Below, one piece after another: positions 1-6,737 of a DNA stretch of 20,136 bases. Position 1 is the stretch's first letter. Each line of letters opens with the position of its first letter. The translations under genes were made by a program, and so were the position numbers. The notes beneath the pieces are model-generated. The model searched no databases. It saw nothing but the letters and a program-made list of their open reading frames with translations, and was not told the origin of the DNA. The DNA lies in assembly GCA_002292925.1 (NCBI GenBank), contig DBCF01000211.1, forward strand, positions 1 through 20,136. Reading direction: 5' to 3'. The stretch comes from Roseiflexaceae bacterium UBA965. GTDB lineage: Bacteria > Chloroflexota > Chloroflexia > Chloroflexales > Roseiflexaceae.

Positions 1-413
1 GGTGGTCGATCGATGCGCACAATCAATTCGATGTTGTGGGCTTCGGCCTGAGCCATGATGCGGTCGTATTTGAGCCACGCACTTTGGATGGCATTGGCAT
101 TGCGGCGATCTTCGAAATCGCCGCGTCCATGGATTTCGACATCTTCCCACGGCATCTGGATGCGGGCATAGCGTGCCCCCAATTGGGCCGCAGTGGCAAA
201 TGATTGGGTGACCACGGCAGGGTCGGGTTCGTACTGGATGTTAAAAAGATTGACGCCCAAATATTGTTGGTCGGCGTAGGGGCTGATGTGCGGGGTCGGC
301 TCCGTCACAATCCCACGGTGCCAAGCGTTGTCGAGCATGGTGGTGGCGATGAGGGCGACGAGGCAGCCGAGCCAAGGGCCGTGGCGAGTGATGATGGTAG
401 AAAGTTTGTTCAT
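1..413 (-). CDS. Clan GH-A-like glycoside hydrolase, N-terminal part (cut by window edge)
   Basis: The gene reads leftward from an ATG at 413 and leaves the window after 137 codons, so the C-terminal catalytic part is not visible. Residues 1-30 are a basic start followed by a hydrophobic segment, a signal peptide or membrane anchor, so the enzyme probably acts outside the membrane. The following part (YLGVNLF, then GARYARIQMPWEDVE, then an amphipathic helix and IELIVRID) resembles the first strands and helices of the TIM barrel in extracellular cellulase- or xylosidase-like hydrolases. The fold call comes from this pattern; neither catalytic Glu is in view, so family and substrate are unknown. 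Its start codon overlaps the stop of the LCP gene by ATGA, which implies translational coupling and a shared role at the cell envelope. Confidence 0.6.
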   Translation of the reverse strand, partial: MNKLSTIITRHGPWLGCLVALIATTMLDNAWHRGIVTEPTPHISPYADQQYLGVNLFNIQYEPDPAVVTQSFATAAQLGARYARIQMPWEDVEIHGRGDFEDRRNANAIQSAWLKYDRIMAQAEAHNIELIVRIDRP

Positions 414-1756
414 TCGCTTAACCACTGGGTAACAATCCGTTTGATGGCACCACCGACGGGGTACATCGCATAGCGATCGTCGCCGGTGCCGTAATAAATG
501 TCGCTAAAGGTATTGTACGAAAAATTGTTTAGCGGTACGGCGCGCATCTGCCAAGCCATAGCGATAATAAGGTCGCGGGGCATGTCGGTCTGGGCGTGGC
601 CGATCAAGGCATCGGTGACGTTGGCAGTCGCCTCGAGCGTATCAACAAAATTCCCGGTCTGGAGGCGTTTGGCGACACCGGTAATCACTTGTTGTTGACG
701 TTTGGTGCGCTCAAAATCGTTGTCGGGGTGGCGGATGCGGCTATACGTCAAGGCGGTGACGCCATCCATGGTACTGGTCCCCACCTGAAACGACACTTCG
801 CGATATTTGTAATCCATGGTGGGGAATTGGCTGTCGTACAAATCTTTGGTGATATCGACGGGCACGCCACCGAGGGTGTCGATGATGTTGATGAATCCGG
901 CAAAATCGGTGAGTACGGTGTAATCAATGGGCACGCCGATGAGTTGACTAACGGTTTTGGTGGCTAGTTTCTTACCACCCCCCAACGCTGGGTAGACGTC
1001 GCCATAGACATGGGCGGCATTGATGCGGGCCGCACCGTAGCCCGGAATCGAAACGATTAAATCGCGGGGGAACGACAACAGCGATACTCGTTGGGTTTGC
1101 GGATTAATCCGTAGCAGTATGACGGCGTCGGTGCGTGACGGCGTTTTTTCTTGGGGGCGGCGATCTGACCCGAGCAAGAGCACCGTGATAGGTTGGTCGC
1201 TCCCGGCGGGTAATACGAAGGCCGGGACGGGCGTGGCGGTACTCGCTGCCACGGTGGCAGTGGTGTCGGTGATGGGAGGAGTCGACGCTACTTCGGTAGT
1301 ACTGATTTGGTCAAGATTACGGACAATGCGTATGGCTGCCCAGCCACTGCGCGCCCCCACGACCACCAAATAACTGATGACAATTGTGGCAATACAAATA
1401 ACGATAGATTGTACCCAGACCATACCGCGCGATGGTGGAATTTTGGCCGGTTTGATTTTGCGTGGTGGGTGTTGGTCGGGTGTGGGTTTGATTTTGCGTG
1501 GTTGAGGTTGGTCGGGTGTGGGTTTGATTTTGCGTGGTGGGTGTTGGTCGGGTGCGGGTTTGATTTTTGGTGGTTGGGGTGGCGTTGGCGGGGTATTGAG
1601 GAGATCTCCAAGCAGGTTGGGCGATGGCATATTGAGGAGCCGTTGACATTCGGCACATTGGGTCAAGTGGGTGTCAACGACGAGTTGTTCGATACTCCCA
1701 GGGAGGATCGAATTGGTGCGGACAAGTTTACGGATGTAGTGACAATCGTTGGGCAT
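410..1756 (-). CDS. LytR-CpsA-Psr (LCP) family glycan ligase with zinc-finger-like N-terminus
   Basis: LCP proteins transfer lipid-linked glycans such as teichoic acid, capsule or arabinogalactan onto the cell wall from the outer face of the membrane. The 448-residue protein has, in order: a cytoplasmic module with C5 and H30-x3-C34-x2-C37; a Pro/Lys-rich linker of 12-residue repeats (about 61-103); one membrane helix (about 112-135); a Ser/Thr-rich spacer; and the LCP domain (about 189-365). The domain keeps its signature charged residues: GSDRR (196-200), RTD (208-210), FPRD (229-232), RIN (244-246) and YSRIRH (338-343). The ATG at 1756 is preferred over upstream in-frame codons because it places C5 exactly as in the membrane protein starting at 8666. 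No good ribosome site is visible. An extended -10 (TGG-TACAAT, 1797-1789 minus) lies just upstream. It overlaps the downstream hydrolase by ATGA. Confidence 0.9.
   Translation of the reverse strand: MPNDCHYIRKLVRTNSILPGSIEQLVVDTHLTQCAECQRLLNMPSPNLLGDLLNTPPTPPQPPKIKPAPDQHPPRKIKPTPDQPQPRKIKPTPDQHPPRKIKPAKIPPSRGMVWVQSIVICIATIVISYLVVVGARSGWAAIRIVRNLDQISTTEVASTPPITDTTATVAASTATPVPAFVLPAGSDQPITVLLLGSDRRPQEKTPSRTDAVILLRINPQTQRVSLLSFPRDLIVSIPGYGAARINAAHVYGDVYPALGGGKKLATKTVSQLIGVPIDYTVLTDFAGFINIIDTLGGVPVDITKDLYDSQFPTMDYKYREVSFQVGTSTMDGVTALTYSRIRHPDNDFERTKRQQQVITGVAKRLQTGNFVDTLEATANVTDALIGHAQTDMPRDLIIAMAWQMRAVPLNNFSYNTFSDIYYGTGDDRYAMYPVGGAIKRIVTQWLSE
1449..1577 (-). repeat. 36-bp in-frame tandem repeat in the LCP linker
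   Basis: Units begin at 1449, 1485, 1521 and 1557, exactly 36 bp apart. Each encodes a 12-residue Pro/Lys-rich unit (consensus KIKPTPDQHPPR). The units differ by a few substitutions, and the last is partial. The array lies between the zinc-finger-like module and the membrane helix, so repeat number would change only the length of the cytoplasmic linker. Confidence 0.9.
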
Positions 1757-1833
1757 AATCATGAATCTGCTGTGTGAAGATTTGAGCCATTGTACCATTG
1801 ATGAAGTAGGAAGTGTGAAGTGTCCCGACACCC

Positions 1834-1882
1834 AGCGTCATTCCATGCCGGTTGCCACAGCAACCGTAGCGTGGAATCTCCG
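1834..1882. repeat. Hairpin repeat, CGTCATT...AATCTCCG type, left copy
   Basis: An imperfect palindrome: ATTCCA (1840-1845) pairs with TGGAAT (1872-1877), and CGGTTGC (1849-1855) with GCAACCG (1860-1866). The flanks CGTC and CTCCG match the flanks of the hairpin at 19383-19419, in the same orientation. It resembles the dispersed GTCATTGC...GCAATCTC palindromes found in many bacterial genomes. Confidence 0.7.
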
Positions 1883-1938
1883 TGCACAGAGAGATAATCG
1901 TACGCTTCCGCGCCTCCGAAAAAAGGGCATCTCGAAAT

Positions 1939-2293
1939 GGCTGGCATTCATCGGCGCACATCAATCAACAAAATGCCTCTGAGCTCTCTGCGCCCTCTGT
2001 GCGAGCCAATTATGACTACGGCACGGCATAGGCTGGCATTCATCGGCATACCTCAATCAACAAAATGCCTCTGAGCTCTCTGCGCCCTCTGTGCGAGACA
2101 ATTATGACTACGGCACGGCATAGGCAGGCATTGATCGACACACATCAATCACCAAACCGTCTCCGTGTCCTCCGTGTGCCCTGTGCGAGCCAATTATGAC
2201 TACGGCACGGCATAGGCAGGCATTGATCGACGCACCTCAATCACCAAACCGTCTCCGTGTCCTCCGTGCGCCCTCTGTGCGAGACAATTATGA
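1939..2293. repeat. Tandem array of four 92-bp repeats (left)
   Basis: Units start at 1939, 2031, 2123 and 2215, a constant 92-bp period. All contain a CTCTGTGCGAG-type core followed by CAATTATGACTACGGCACGG. Units 1-2 (with AAAATGCCTCTGAGCTCT) and units 3-4 (with AAACCGTCTCCGTGTCC) form two sub-types, suggesting an earlier two-step duplication. The fourth unit degenerates after about 2293. The same family occurs in reverse orientation at 19258-19575. Confidence 0.9.
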
Positions 2294-2335
2294 ACGTAAC
2301 TGTGTGCCCTGTGCGAGACATACAACTAGGTTTTT

Positions 2336-2364
2336 TTGACATTGGGGTATGCATGTGCTACCAT
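2336..2364 (+). promoter_or_regulatory. Promoter of tRNA-Cys
   Basis: A perfect -35 box TTGACA (2336-2341) is followed after 17 bp by TACCAT (2359-2364). The start point would fall near 2371, a few bases before the mature 5' end of the tRNA at 2378. A run of seven T lies just upstream. Confidence 0.75.
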
Positions 2365-2377
2365 TGCCATATGGCGT

Positions 2378-2452
2378 GGCGACGTCGCCAAGTGGTAAGG
2401 CAGAAGTCTGCAAAACTTCTATTCACCGGTTCGAATCCGGTCGTCGCCTCCA
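2378..2452 (+). tRNA. tRNA-Cys (GCA), CCA encoded
   Basis: A full cloverleaf can be drawn. The acceptor stem GGCGACG (2378-2384) pairs with CGTCGCC (2442-2448). The D-arm is GCC...GGC, the anticodon arm GAAGT-CTGCAAA-ACTTC carries anticodon GCA, and the T-arm CCGG-TTCGAAT-CCGG is standard. The discriminator base is T2449, and CCA is encoded at 2450-2452. This decodes cysteine UGC/UGU codons. A consensus promoter lies 14 bp upstream and a possible terminator just downstream, so it is a stand-alone transcription unit. The 92-bp repeat array ends about 40 bp before the promoter. Confidence 0.97.
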
Positions 2453-2454
2453 TT

Positions 2455-2499
2455 ACACCCCTCTCGGAATCGTCGGCGGTTCTGAGGGGGGTTGTGTTT
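2455..2499 (+). terminator. Possible terminator of tRNA-Cys
   Basis: ACACCCCTC (2455-2463) can pair, with a small bulge, with GAGGGG...TTGTGT (2484-2497), followed by a short T run. The loop is long and the T tract short, so this is weak support. Confidence 0.35.
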
Positions 2500-2533
2500 C
2501 ATCTGCGTATAGAGTTGGAAGGATGGTGCGTAT

Positions 2534-2905
2534 ATGACTGGCATCGACATTTCCCACCTCGATTATGCGAGTTTAATCGCACTCCGTGATGACATCAATC
2601 AACGCCTCTTGGCACTCCGCCGCACCCCAGCCATGCGCCTCGATGAATTGTTGGCGTTATTTGAAGAAACCAAAATTGCGTTGGCCGACCATGGTCACCA
2701 ATGGCGCACCCTCGAACGCTGGCAATGGATGGATGGCGAAATTCGTTTTTGGCTTAATCCAATGGATACTACGCGCTATACGGTTGGCTGGTTTACCATC
2801 GACGATTTGATTGCCTGGTTACACGACAGTGGTCCGATAGTGCTATCATCTGCGTCACGTGATATTGGCATGCGCTGGATTGATGTTGATCAATCTAAAG
2901 ATTAA
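2534..2905 (+). CDS. Hypothetical protein, 123 residues
   Basis: I do not recognise this protein. It has no signal peptide or membrane segment and is probably a small cytoplasmic protein. Residues 9-32 form a likely amphipathic helix, and residues 35-55 a second one (MRLDELLALFEETK). The rest is Trp-rich (W57, W63, W65, W73, W85, W94 and W114), alternating with strand-like stretches. GGAAGGA lies about ten bases before the ATG. The composition and codon use match the neighbours, and a T-rich hairpin follows the stop, so it looks like a real gene with its own transcript end. It lies between the tRNA and the glycosyltransferase operon but shows no link to either. Confidence 0.65.
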   Translation: MTGIDISHLDYASLIALRDDINQRLLALRRTPAMRLDELLALFEETKIALADHGHQWRTLERWQWMDGEIRFWLNPMDTTRYTVGWFTIDDLIAWLHDSGPIVLSSASRDIGMRWIDVDQSKD

Positions 2906-2915
2906 ATAATGATTA

Positions 2916-2939
2916 AATACACTGACGTGTATTGTTTTT
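2916..2939 (+). terminator. Terminator-like hairpin after the 123-residue gene
   Basis: AATACAC (2916-2922), loop TGAC, GTGTATT (2927-2933), then GTTTTT. A 7-bp stem with a T tract 11 bp after the stop codon is consistent with a weak intrinsic terminator. Confidence 0.6.
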
Positions 2940-2946
2940 GACGAAG

Positions 2947-2964
2947 TTATCCACATTATCCACA
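2947..2964 (+). promoter_or_regulatory. Two adjacent perfect DnaA boxes
   Basis: TTATCCACA occurs at 2947-2955 and again, with no gap, at 2956-2964. This is the bacterial DnaA-box consensus. Both face the same way and lie in intergenic DNA between two hairpins. DnaA binding is inferred from the consensus only. Confidence 0.6.
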
Positions 2965-2991
2965 TTTTGGGGATTGTAATCAGTATGTAAT

Positions 2992-3035
2992 AAATACACC
3001 TTGAAGCGCATTTTGTGCATGTTCAAGGTGTATTT
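2992..3035 (+). repeat. Long hairpin just upstream of the glycosyltransferase operon
   Basis: AAATACACCTTGAA (2992-3005) pairs perfectly with TTCAAGGTGTATTT (3022-3035), a 14-bp stem. Inside it GCGCA (3006-3010) pairs with TGTGC (3014-3018) with one G-T pair, leaving ATG (3019-3021) as a bulge. The outer arms repeat the AATACAC/GTGTATT of the hairpin at 2916-2933. It ends 5 bp before the ribosome site of the first glycosyltransferase and may be an attenuator, operator or second terminator. Confidence 0.75.
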
Positions 3036-3048
3036 TGTTGGAGGGCGT

Positions 3049-4005
3049 ATGCAGGATCATCCCAACGCTACCATTGTGCCACTTGGGGTGGCGATTGTGT
3101 CGTACAACACCTGCGAATTGTTGCGTACCTGCTTGGCGTCGTTACGGCGGAGCAGTGTGGTTACGGCGGTGGCGGTAGTTGACAATGGCTCGCGTGACGA
3201 GAGTGTGGCGATGATGCGCCGCGAATTCCCAGAGGTGCTGGTGATTGTGCCTGAGGCCAACTTGGGTTTTGCCAAGGGCACCAACGTGGCGATGCAGGCC
3301 CTGCGTGATGCCCACCCCACCATGGAATTCATGATGATGCTCAATCCTGATACCGAAGTGCATGACGGTGCGTTAGCAACGTTGATTGATTTTTTGCAGG
3401 CGCATCCGCGGGTCGGGGTGGTGTCGCCGCGGTTATTGAATAGTGATGGGTCGTTGCAACGGGCGGCGTTTCGCTTCCCCACACCGAGTATGACCTGTCT
3501 GGAGTTATTTCCGCCGGGCGAAGTAACCCCTGGGCGCTTGTATGATTCGTGGTGGAACGGGCGCTACGCCCAAGAAGTAGTCGGCAGTGCACCATTTGCC
3601 ATCGATCACCCGCTCGGAGCCTGTATGCTCACGCGCGTTGCAGTGATTGCGACGGTAGGTATGCTCGATGATGGGTATTTCATGTATGCCGAAGAAGTCG
3701 ACTGGTGCCAGCGGGTGCATGCTGCCGGCTGGGTGATTTGGCAGGCACCAGCAGCAGTGGTGACGCATGTGGGCGGGGCGTCGTCGCGCCAATTCAAGGC
3801 GGCTATGTTGCGGGCGTTGTGGCAGAGCCGGCGCCAATATTGGCAGCGCTGGTGTAGCCCATCTGATCAATGGTGGCATCTGTTTTGGTTGCGCTGGGGG
3901 ATGTGCCGGCAGCGCTGGCTGGCATGGCGGCAGTACCAGCGCGGGCAGTTGAGTCGTGCTGATTACCAGACCCAAATTGCGGTTTATCGTGAGGTGGGGG
4001 CATGA
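3049..4005 (+). CDS. GT2 family glycosyltransferase (rhamnosyltransferase-like), first in operon
   Basis: A GT-A fold enzyme that transfers a sugar from a nucleotide donor, most likely to a growing surface glycan at the cytoplasmic face of the membrane. In 318 residues it shows the nucleotide-binding start VAIVSYN (14-20), VVDNGSRD (43-50), NLGFAKGTN (71-79), the metal-binding region LNPDTEV (98-104) and the acceptor-side motif YFMYAEEVDW in the last third. The family is often labelled WbbL-like rhamnosyltransferase; sugar and acceptor cannot be read from sequence. The ATG at 3049 is chosen over the codon at 3001 because GGAGGG lies 3 bp before it and the long hairpin occupies the upstream part. 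Its stop overlaps the next gene by ATGA. It is a paralogue of the third gene of the operon. Confidence 0.9.
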   Translation: MQDHPNATIVPLGVAIVSYNTCELLRTCLASLRRSSVVTAVAVVDNGSRDESVAMMRREFPEVLVIVPEANLGFAKGTNVAMQALRDAHPTMEFMMMLNPDTEVHDGALATLIDFLQAHPRVGVVSPRLLNSDGSLQRAAFRFPTPSMTCLELFPPGEVTPGRLYDSWWNGRYAQEVVGSAPFAIDHPLGACMLTRVAVIATVGMLDDGYFMYAEEVDWCQRVHAAGWVIWQAPAAVVTHVGGASSRQFKAAMLRALWQSRRQYWQRWCSPSDQWWHLFWLRWGMCRQRWLAWRQYQRGQLSRADYQTQIAVYREVGA

Positions 4006-4778
4006 GTACACAATTACCGATTAGTGTGGCGATTATCGCCAAAGATGAAGCGCGCCACATCGGGGCAGCTTTGGCTAGTGTGCTGCCGTGGGCCAGCGAG
4101 GTGGTGGTGTTGGTTGATGCGCGTTCGCGTGATGCTACAGCAGCGATTGCCCAGGCGGCTGGGGCGACGGTGTATCACGAGGCCTGGCGGGGTTTCCCCG
4201 GGCAACGCAATTTGGCGCTGGCACATTGTCGTGCGCCGTGGGTCTTTTTTTTGGATGCCGATGAGCGGGTCGAAGCCGATTTGTTGGCCGAATTAACTGC
4301 CCAAATTGATGCTATTCCTGCCGATGTGGCGGGGTTATGGGTGCCCCGGCATAACTTGTTTTTTGGGCGGGTGTTGCAGGGCGGGGGCTGGTACCCTGAC
4401 TATCAATTGCGGCTGGTGCGCCGCGCCGGTGCCCATTATGATGAAAAAATCGAAGTGCACGAGGTGGCAACGGTTAGCGGCACGACGCAACAGTTGCACG
4501 GGCATATTACGCATTTAAATATCGAGACATTCGCTGAGCTATGGCAAAAACAAGCCGCCTATGCCCGGCGTGAAGCAGCGACTATGGCTCAAGCGGGGCG
4601 GCGGGCGCGTTGGCGCAATTTTGTGGGGGCGCCACTGCGTGAATTCAACTACCGCTACTTGCGTAATGGGGGCTGGCGTGATGGCTGGGTGGGGTTGGTA
4701 TTGGCGAGTGTGATGGCGTGGTTTGCGCTGATGAGTTTTGTCGAATTGTGGCGCATCAATCAGGCGAGGTCGGTATGA
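4002..4778 (+). CDS. GT2 family glycosyltransferase (WaaE/KdtX-like), second in operon
   Basis: A 258-residue GT-A enzyme of the small group typified by the lipopolysaccharide core beta-glucosyltransferase WaaE. It opens with ISVAIIAKDEARHI (7-20), has VLVDARSRD (36-44), FPGQRN (65-70) and the metal-binding LDADER (84-89). A hydrophobic segment near residues 225-247 probably ties it to the membrane. The middle Trp/Tyr-rich part (GGWYPDYQLRL, then IEVHE) is typical of this group. Donor and acceptor are unknown; a role in surface glycan synthesis is inferred from the neighbours. It overlaps both adjacent genes by ATGA, so the three glycosyltransferases are almost certainly translated as one coupled unit. 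Confidence 0.9.
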   Translation: MSTQLPISVAIIAKDEARHIGAALASVLPWASEVVVLVDARSRDATAAIAQAAGATVYHEAWRGFPGQRNLALAHCRAPWVFFLDADERVEADLLAELTAQIDAIPADVAGLWVPRHNLFFGRVLQGGGWYPDYQLRLVRRAGAHYDEKIEVHEVATVSGTTQQLHGHITHLNIETFAELWQKQAAYARREAATMAQAGRRARWRNFVGAPLREFNYRYLRNGGWRDGWVGLVLASVMAWFALMSFVELWRINQARSV

Positions 4779-5740
4779 GCAAATCATTGGCGGTGGTGAT
4801 TGTGTCGTGGAACACCCGTGAGCTCCTGCGCGATTGTGTACGGAGTGTGCTGGCCGAGCAGGTTGTGGCGCAGGTGGTGGTAGTCGACAATGCCTCGCAC
4901 GATGGCAGTGCGACCATGATCCAGCACGAGTTTCCCCAGGTGATTTGCATCGCCGAAGCAATCAATCACGGCTTTGCCAAAGGCAACAATATCGGCTTGC
5001 GGGTAGTGCTTGCTGCCCAAACACCCCCCACGTATGTCTGTACGCTCAACCCCGATACGGTGGTGTTGCCGGGTGCCTTGGCGCAATTGGTAGCGGCGAT
5101 GGATGCCGAACCCACGTTGGTGGGGTGTGGGCCGCAACTGCGGTATGGGGATGGGCAGTGGCAATCATCGCGGCGGCGCTACCCGACGCTCGGATCATAT
5201 CTATGCGAAAGCACGCCCCTCGCGCAGTATTGGCCACACAATCCGTGGCGCCAGCGCTATTTGATGACTGACCTGCCTGCGGCGACGAGTTGTCGCGCCG
5301 ATTGGTTGGTAGGGGCGGCGCTGGTGGTGCGTACGAGCGTGGTGCAACAACGCGGCTTGTTTGACGAAGGATTCGCGTTGTATTCCGAAGAAATCGAATG
5401 GCAACGGCGCTTGACGGCGGCGCAACCCGGTGCCATCGCCTATGTGGCCGAAGCAGTGGTGACGCATTTTGAAGGACAGAGTAGCGCCCAGATTCCGGCG
5501 CAACGCCTAGTGTGGTTTTTTCAAAGCCGCATCCGTGACGCCTATCTGGCGTATGGCGCTGGGGTGGCGTTGCTGGTACGGCTGGGGCTACTCGTGATGT
5601 ATGGTGGTGAATGGCTGCTTGAGGCGGGCAAATGGGTGGTGGGGCATAAGCGTGACTTACGCGCGACGCGTATGCACACCTATGCGCAATTGCTGAAATC
5701 GTTGTTGATATGGCACATGCACCCCGCCAAGATATGGTAG
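4775..5740 (+). CDS. GT2 family glycosyltransferase (rhamnosyltransferase-like), third in operon
   Basis: A 321-residue GT-A enzyme with the same layout as the first gene of the operon: VVIVSWN (7-13), VVDNASHDG (37-45), HGFAKGNN (65-72), LNPDTVV (91-97) and, near the end of the domain, LYSEEIEW. After this comes an Arg-rich tail with a hydrophobic stretch that may contact the membrane. Likeness to the first gene across the whole length suggests duplication followed by change of sugar or acceptor. The ATG at 4775, overlapping the previous stop by ATGA, is preferred to an in-frame codon at 4718 inside the preceding gene. The stop lies 35 bp before the FAA-family gene, so transcription may continue into it. 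Confidence 0.9.
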   Translation: MSKSLAVVIVSWNTRELLRDCVRSVLAEQVVAQVVVVDNASHDGSATMIQHEFPQVICIAEAINHGFAKGNNIGLRVVLAAQTPPTYVCTLNPDTVVLPGALAQLVAAMDAEPTLVGCGPQLRYGDGQWQSSRRRYPTLGSYLCESTPLAQYWPHNPWRQRYLMTDLPAATSCRADWLVGAALVVRTSVVQQRGLFDEGFALYSEEIEWQRRLTAAQPGAIAYVAEAVVTHFEGQSSAQIPAQRLVWFFQSRIRDAYLAYGAGVALLVRLGLLVMYGGEWLLEAGKWVVGHKRDLRATRMHTYAQLLKSLLIWHMHPAKIW

Positions 5741-5775
5741 GATAGCCCTACCCGCAATCGACAAAGGAGCTGATA

Positions 5776-6651
5776 ATGCGACTCGTGACATTCCAAACCA
5801 AAGCAGGGACTATTCACATCGGAGCGTTGCGCGCCGACGACCACGAAATCGTGGTACTTGACAGCGTTGCCCCTTCGATGTTGGCATTGATTGATGGTGG
5901 TGCTGAGGCATTGGCCCAAGCCAAATCAGCCTTGGCTGCTGCTGCCAAAGTAGTAGCACGCGCCGATGTGCGTTTGCTGTCACCCATCCCCCGCCCCAAA
6001 CAAAACGTGATGTGTCTGGGAATGAATTATGTGGCGCACGCCATTGAATCACTGCGCGCCCGTGGCAGTGAGATCAAAATGCCCGAATTCCCGGTTTTTT
6101 TCACCAAAGCCCTCAATACCGTCTGTGGTGATGGCGATAGCGTGCCACTCGACCCCAACGTGACGTCACAACTCGACTACGAAGTCGAATTGGCGTATGT
6201 GTTTGGGCGTACTGCCAAAAACGTCAAAAAAGCCGATGCCTTGGATTATGTGTTTGGCTATACGATTTTGAACGACATTTCGGCACGAGACCTACAAAAC
6301 CGCCACCAGCAGTTTTTCAAAGGCAAAAGCCTCGACAATAGCGGACCAATTGGCCCATGTATTGTGACTGCCGACGAAATTCCCGACCCCGCCACGCTTG
6401 CGATTAAGTTGCGCTTGAATGGCGAGTTGCGCCAGAGCTCACATACCGGCGATTTGATTTTTGATATCCCGTCGGGTATCGAATATTTGACGTTGGGTAC
6501 GACCATCGAAGCTGGCCAAATTGTCTGCACCGGCACCCCAGCAGGTGTGGGCATGGGGTTGACCCCGCCGGCGTACATGAAGGCTGGCGATGTAGTCGAA
6601 GCCGAAATTGAAAAAATCGGCGTGTTGACCAACCACATCGTGGCTGCCTAA
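5776..6651 (+). CDS. Fumarylacetoacetate hydrolase (FAA) family protein
   Basis: FAA-fold enzymes hydrolyse, decarboxylate or isomerise C-C bonds of small diketo acids, as in tyrosine, homoprotocatechuate and oxaloacetate metabolism. The 291-residue cytoplasmic protein has a short N-terminal domain (1-70) and the catalytic domain from about 75. Metal ligands are recognisable as E136 and E138 (LDYEVELA) and D167 (LNDISARD). Further family motifs are GMNYVAHA (82-89), the SLDNSGPIGP stretch (185-194) and CTGTPAGVG in the last quarter. Length is usual for the acylpyruvase or 5-carboxymethyl-2-hydroxymuconate isomerase branch. AAAGGAG lies 7 bp before the ATG, and a strong terminator follows. Substrate cannot be assigned; the glycosyltransferases upstream offer no clue. 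Confidence 0.9.
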   Translation: MRLVTFQTKAGTIHIGALRADDHEIVVLDSVAPSMLALIDGGAEALAQAKSALAAAAKVVARADVRLLSPIPRPKQNVMCLGMNYVAHAIESLRARGSEIKMPEFPVFFTKALNTVCGDGDSVPLDPNVTSQLDYEVELAYVFGRTAKNVKKADALDYVFGYTILNDISARDLQNRHQQFFKGKSLDNSGPIGPCIVTADEIPDPATLAIKLRLNGELRQSSHTGDLIFDIPSGIEYLTLGTTIEAGQIVCTGTPAGVGMGLTPPAYMKAGDVVEAEIEKIGVLTNHIVAA

Positions 6652-6672
6652 TAGCGTTTGTAGGATGATGTG

Positions 6673-6711
6673 AGCCCACTTTAGTACTATTTGTACTGAA
6701 GTGGGCTTTTT
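6673..6711 (+). terminator. Intrinsic terminator after the FAA gene
   Basis: AGCCCACTTTAGTAC (6673-6687) pairs with GTACTGAAGTGGGCT (6693-6707) with a single G-T pair, followed by five T in all. A 15-bp stem with a T run, 21 bp after the stop codon. It may also serve the opposing membrane-protein gene ending at 6738. Confidence 0.9.
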
Positions 6712-6737
6712 GGGGTGTGTAAGGGTGTGCGTGATTG

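Larger units (their letters stand above)
1757..2335. other. Non-coding repeat-rich intergenic region
   Basis: No convincing gene lies between the LCP start and the tRNA-Cys promoter. From left to right it holds an extended -10 for the LCP gene, a GAAGT-rich stretch (about 1799-1823), a hairpin repeat (1834-1882), and four copies of a 92-bp repeat (1939-2293). A further short piece of the same repeat (GTGCCCTGTGCGAGACA) follows at about 2304-2320. Open frames here translate the repeats and have no ribosome sites. Confidence 0.75.

Noticed and set aside
1307..1777. Plus-strand frame of 156 codons opposite the LCP gene
   Set aside because: It is a shadow of the LCP coding strand; its Trp/Gly/Phe repeats are the antisense reading of the 36-bp tandem repeat, and it has no ribosome site.
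1939..2293. CRISPR array
   Set aside because: The 92-bp units are contiguous near-identical repeats without unique spacers, and no cas genes are present. The same holds for the right-hand array.
2916..3035. Chromosomal replication origin
   Set aside because: Two perfect DnaA boxes are present, but there is no box cluster beyond the pair, no adjacent AT-rich unwinding region, and no dnaA, dnaN or gyrB nearby. The AT-rich stretch at 8739-9060 has no boxes.
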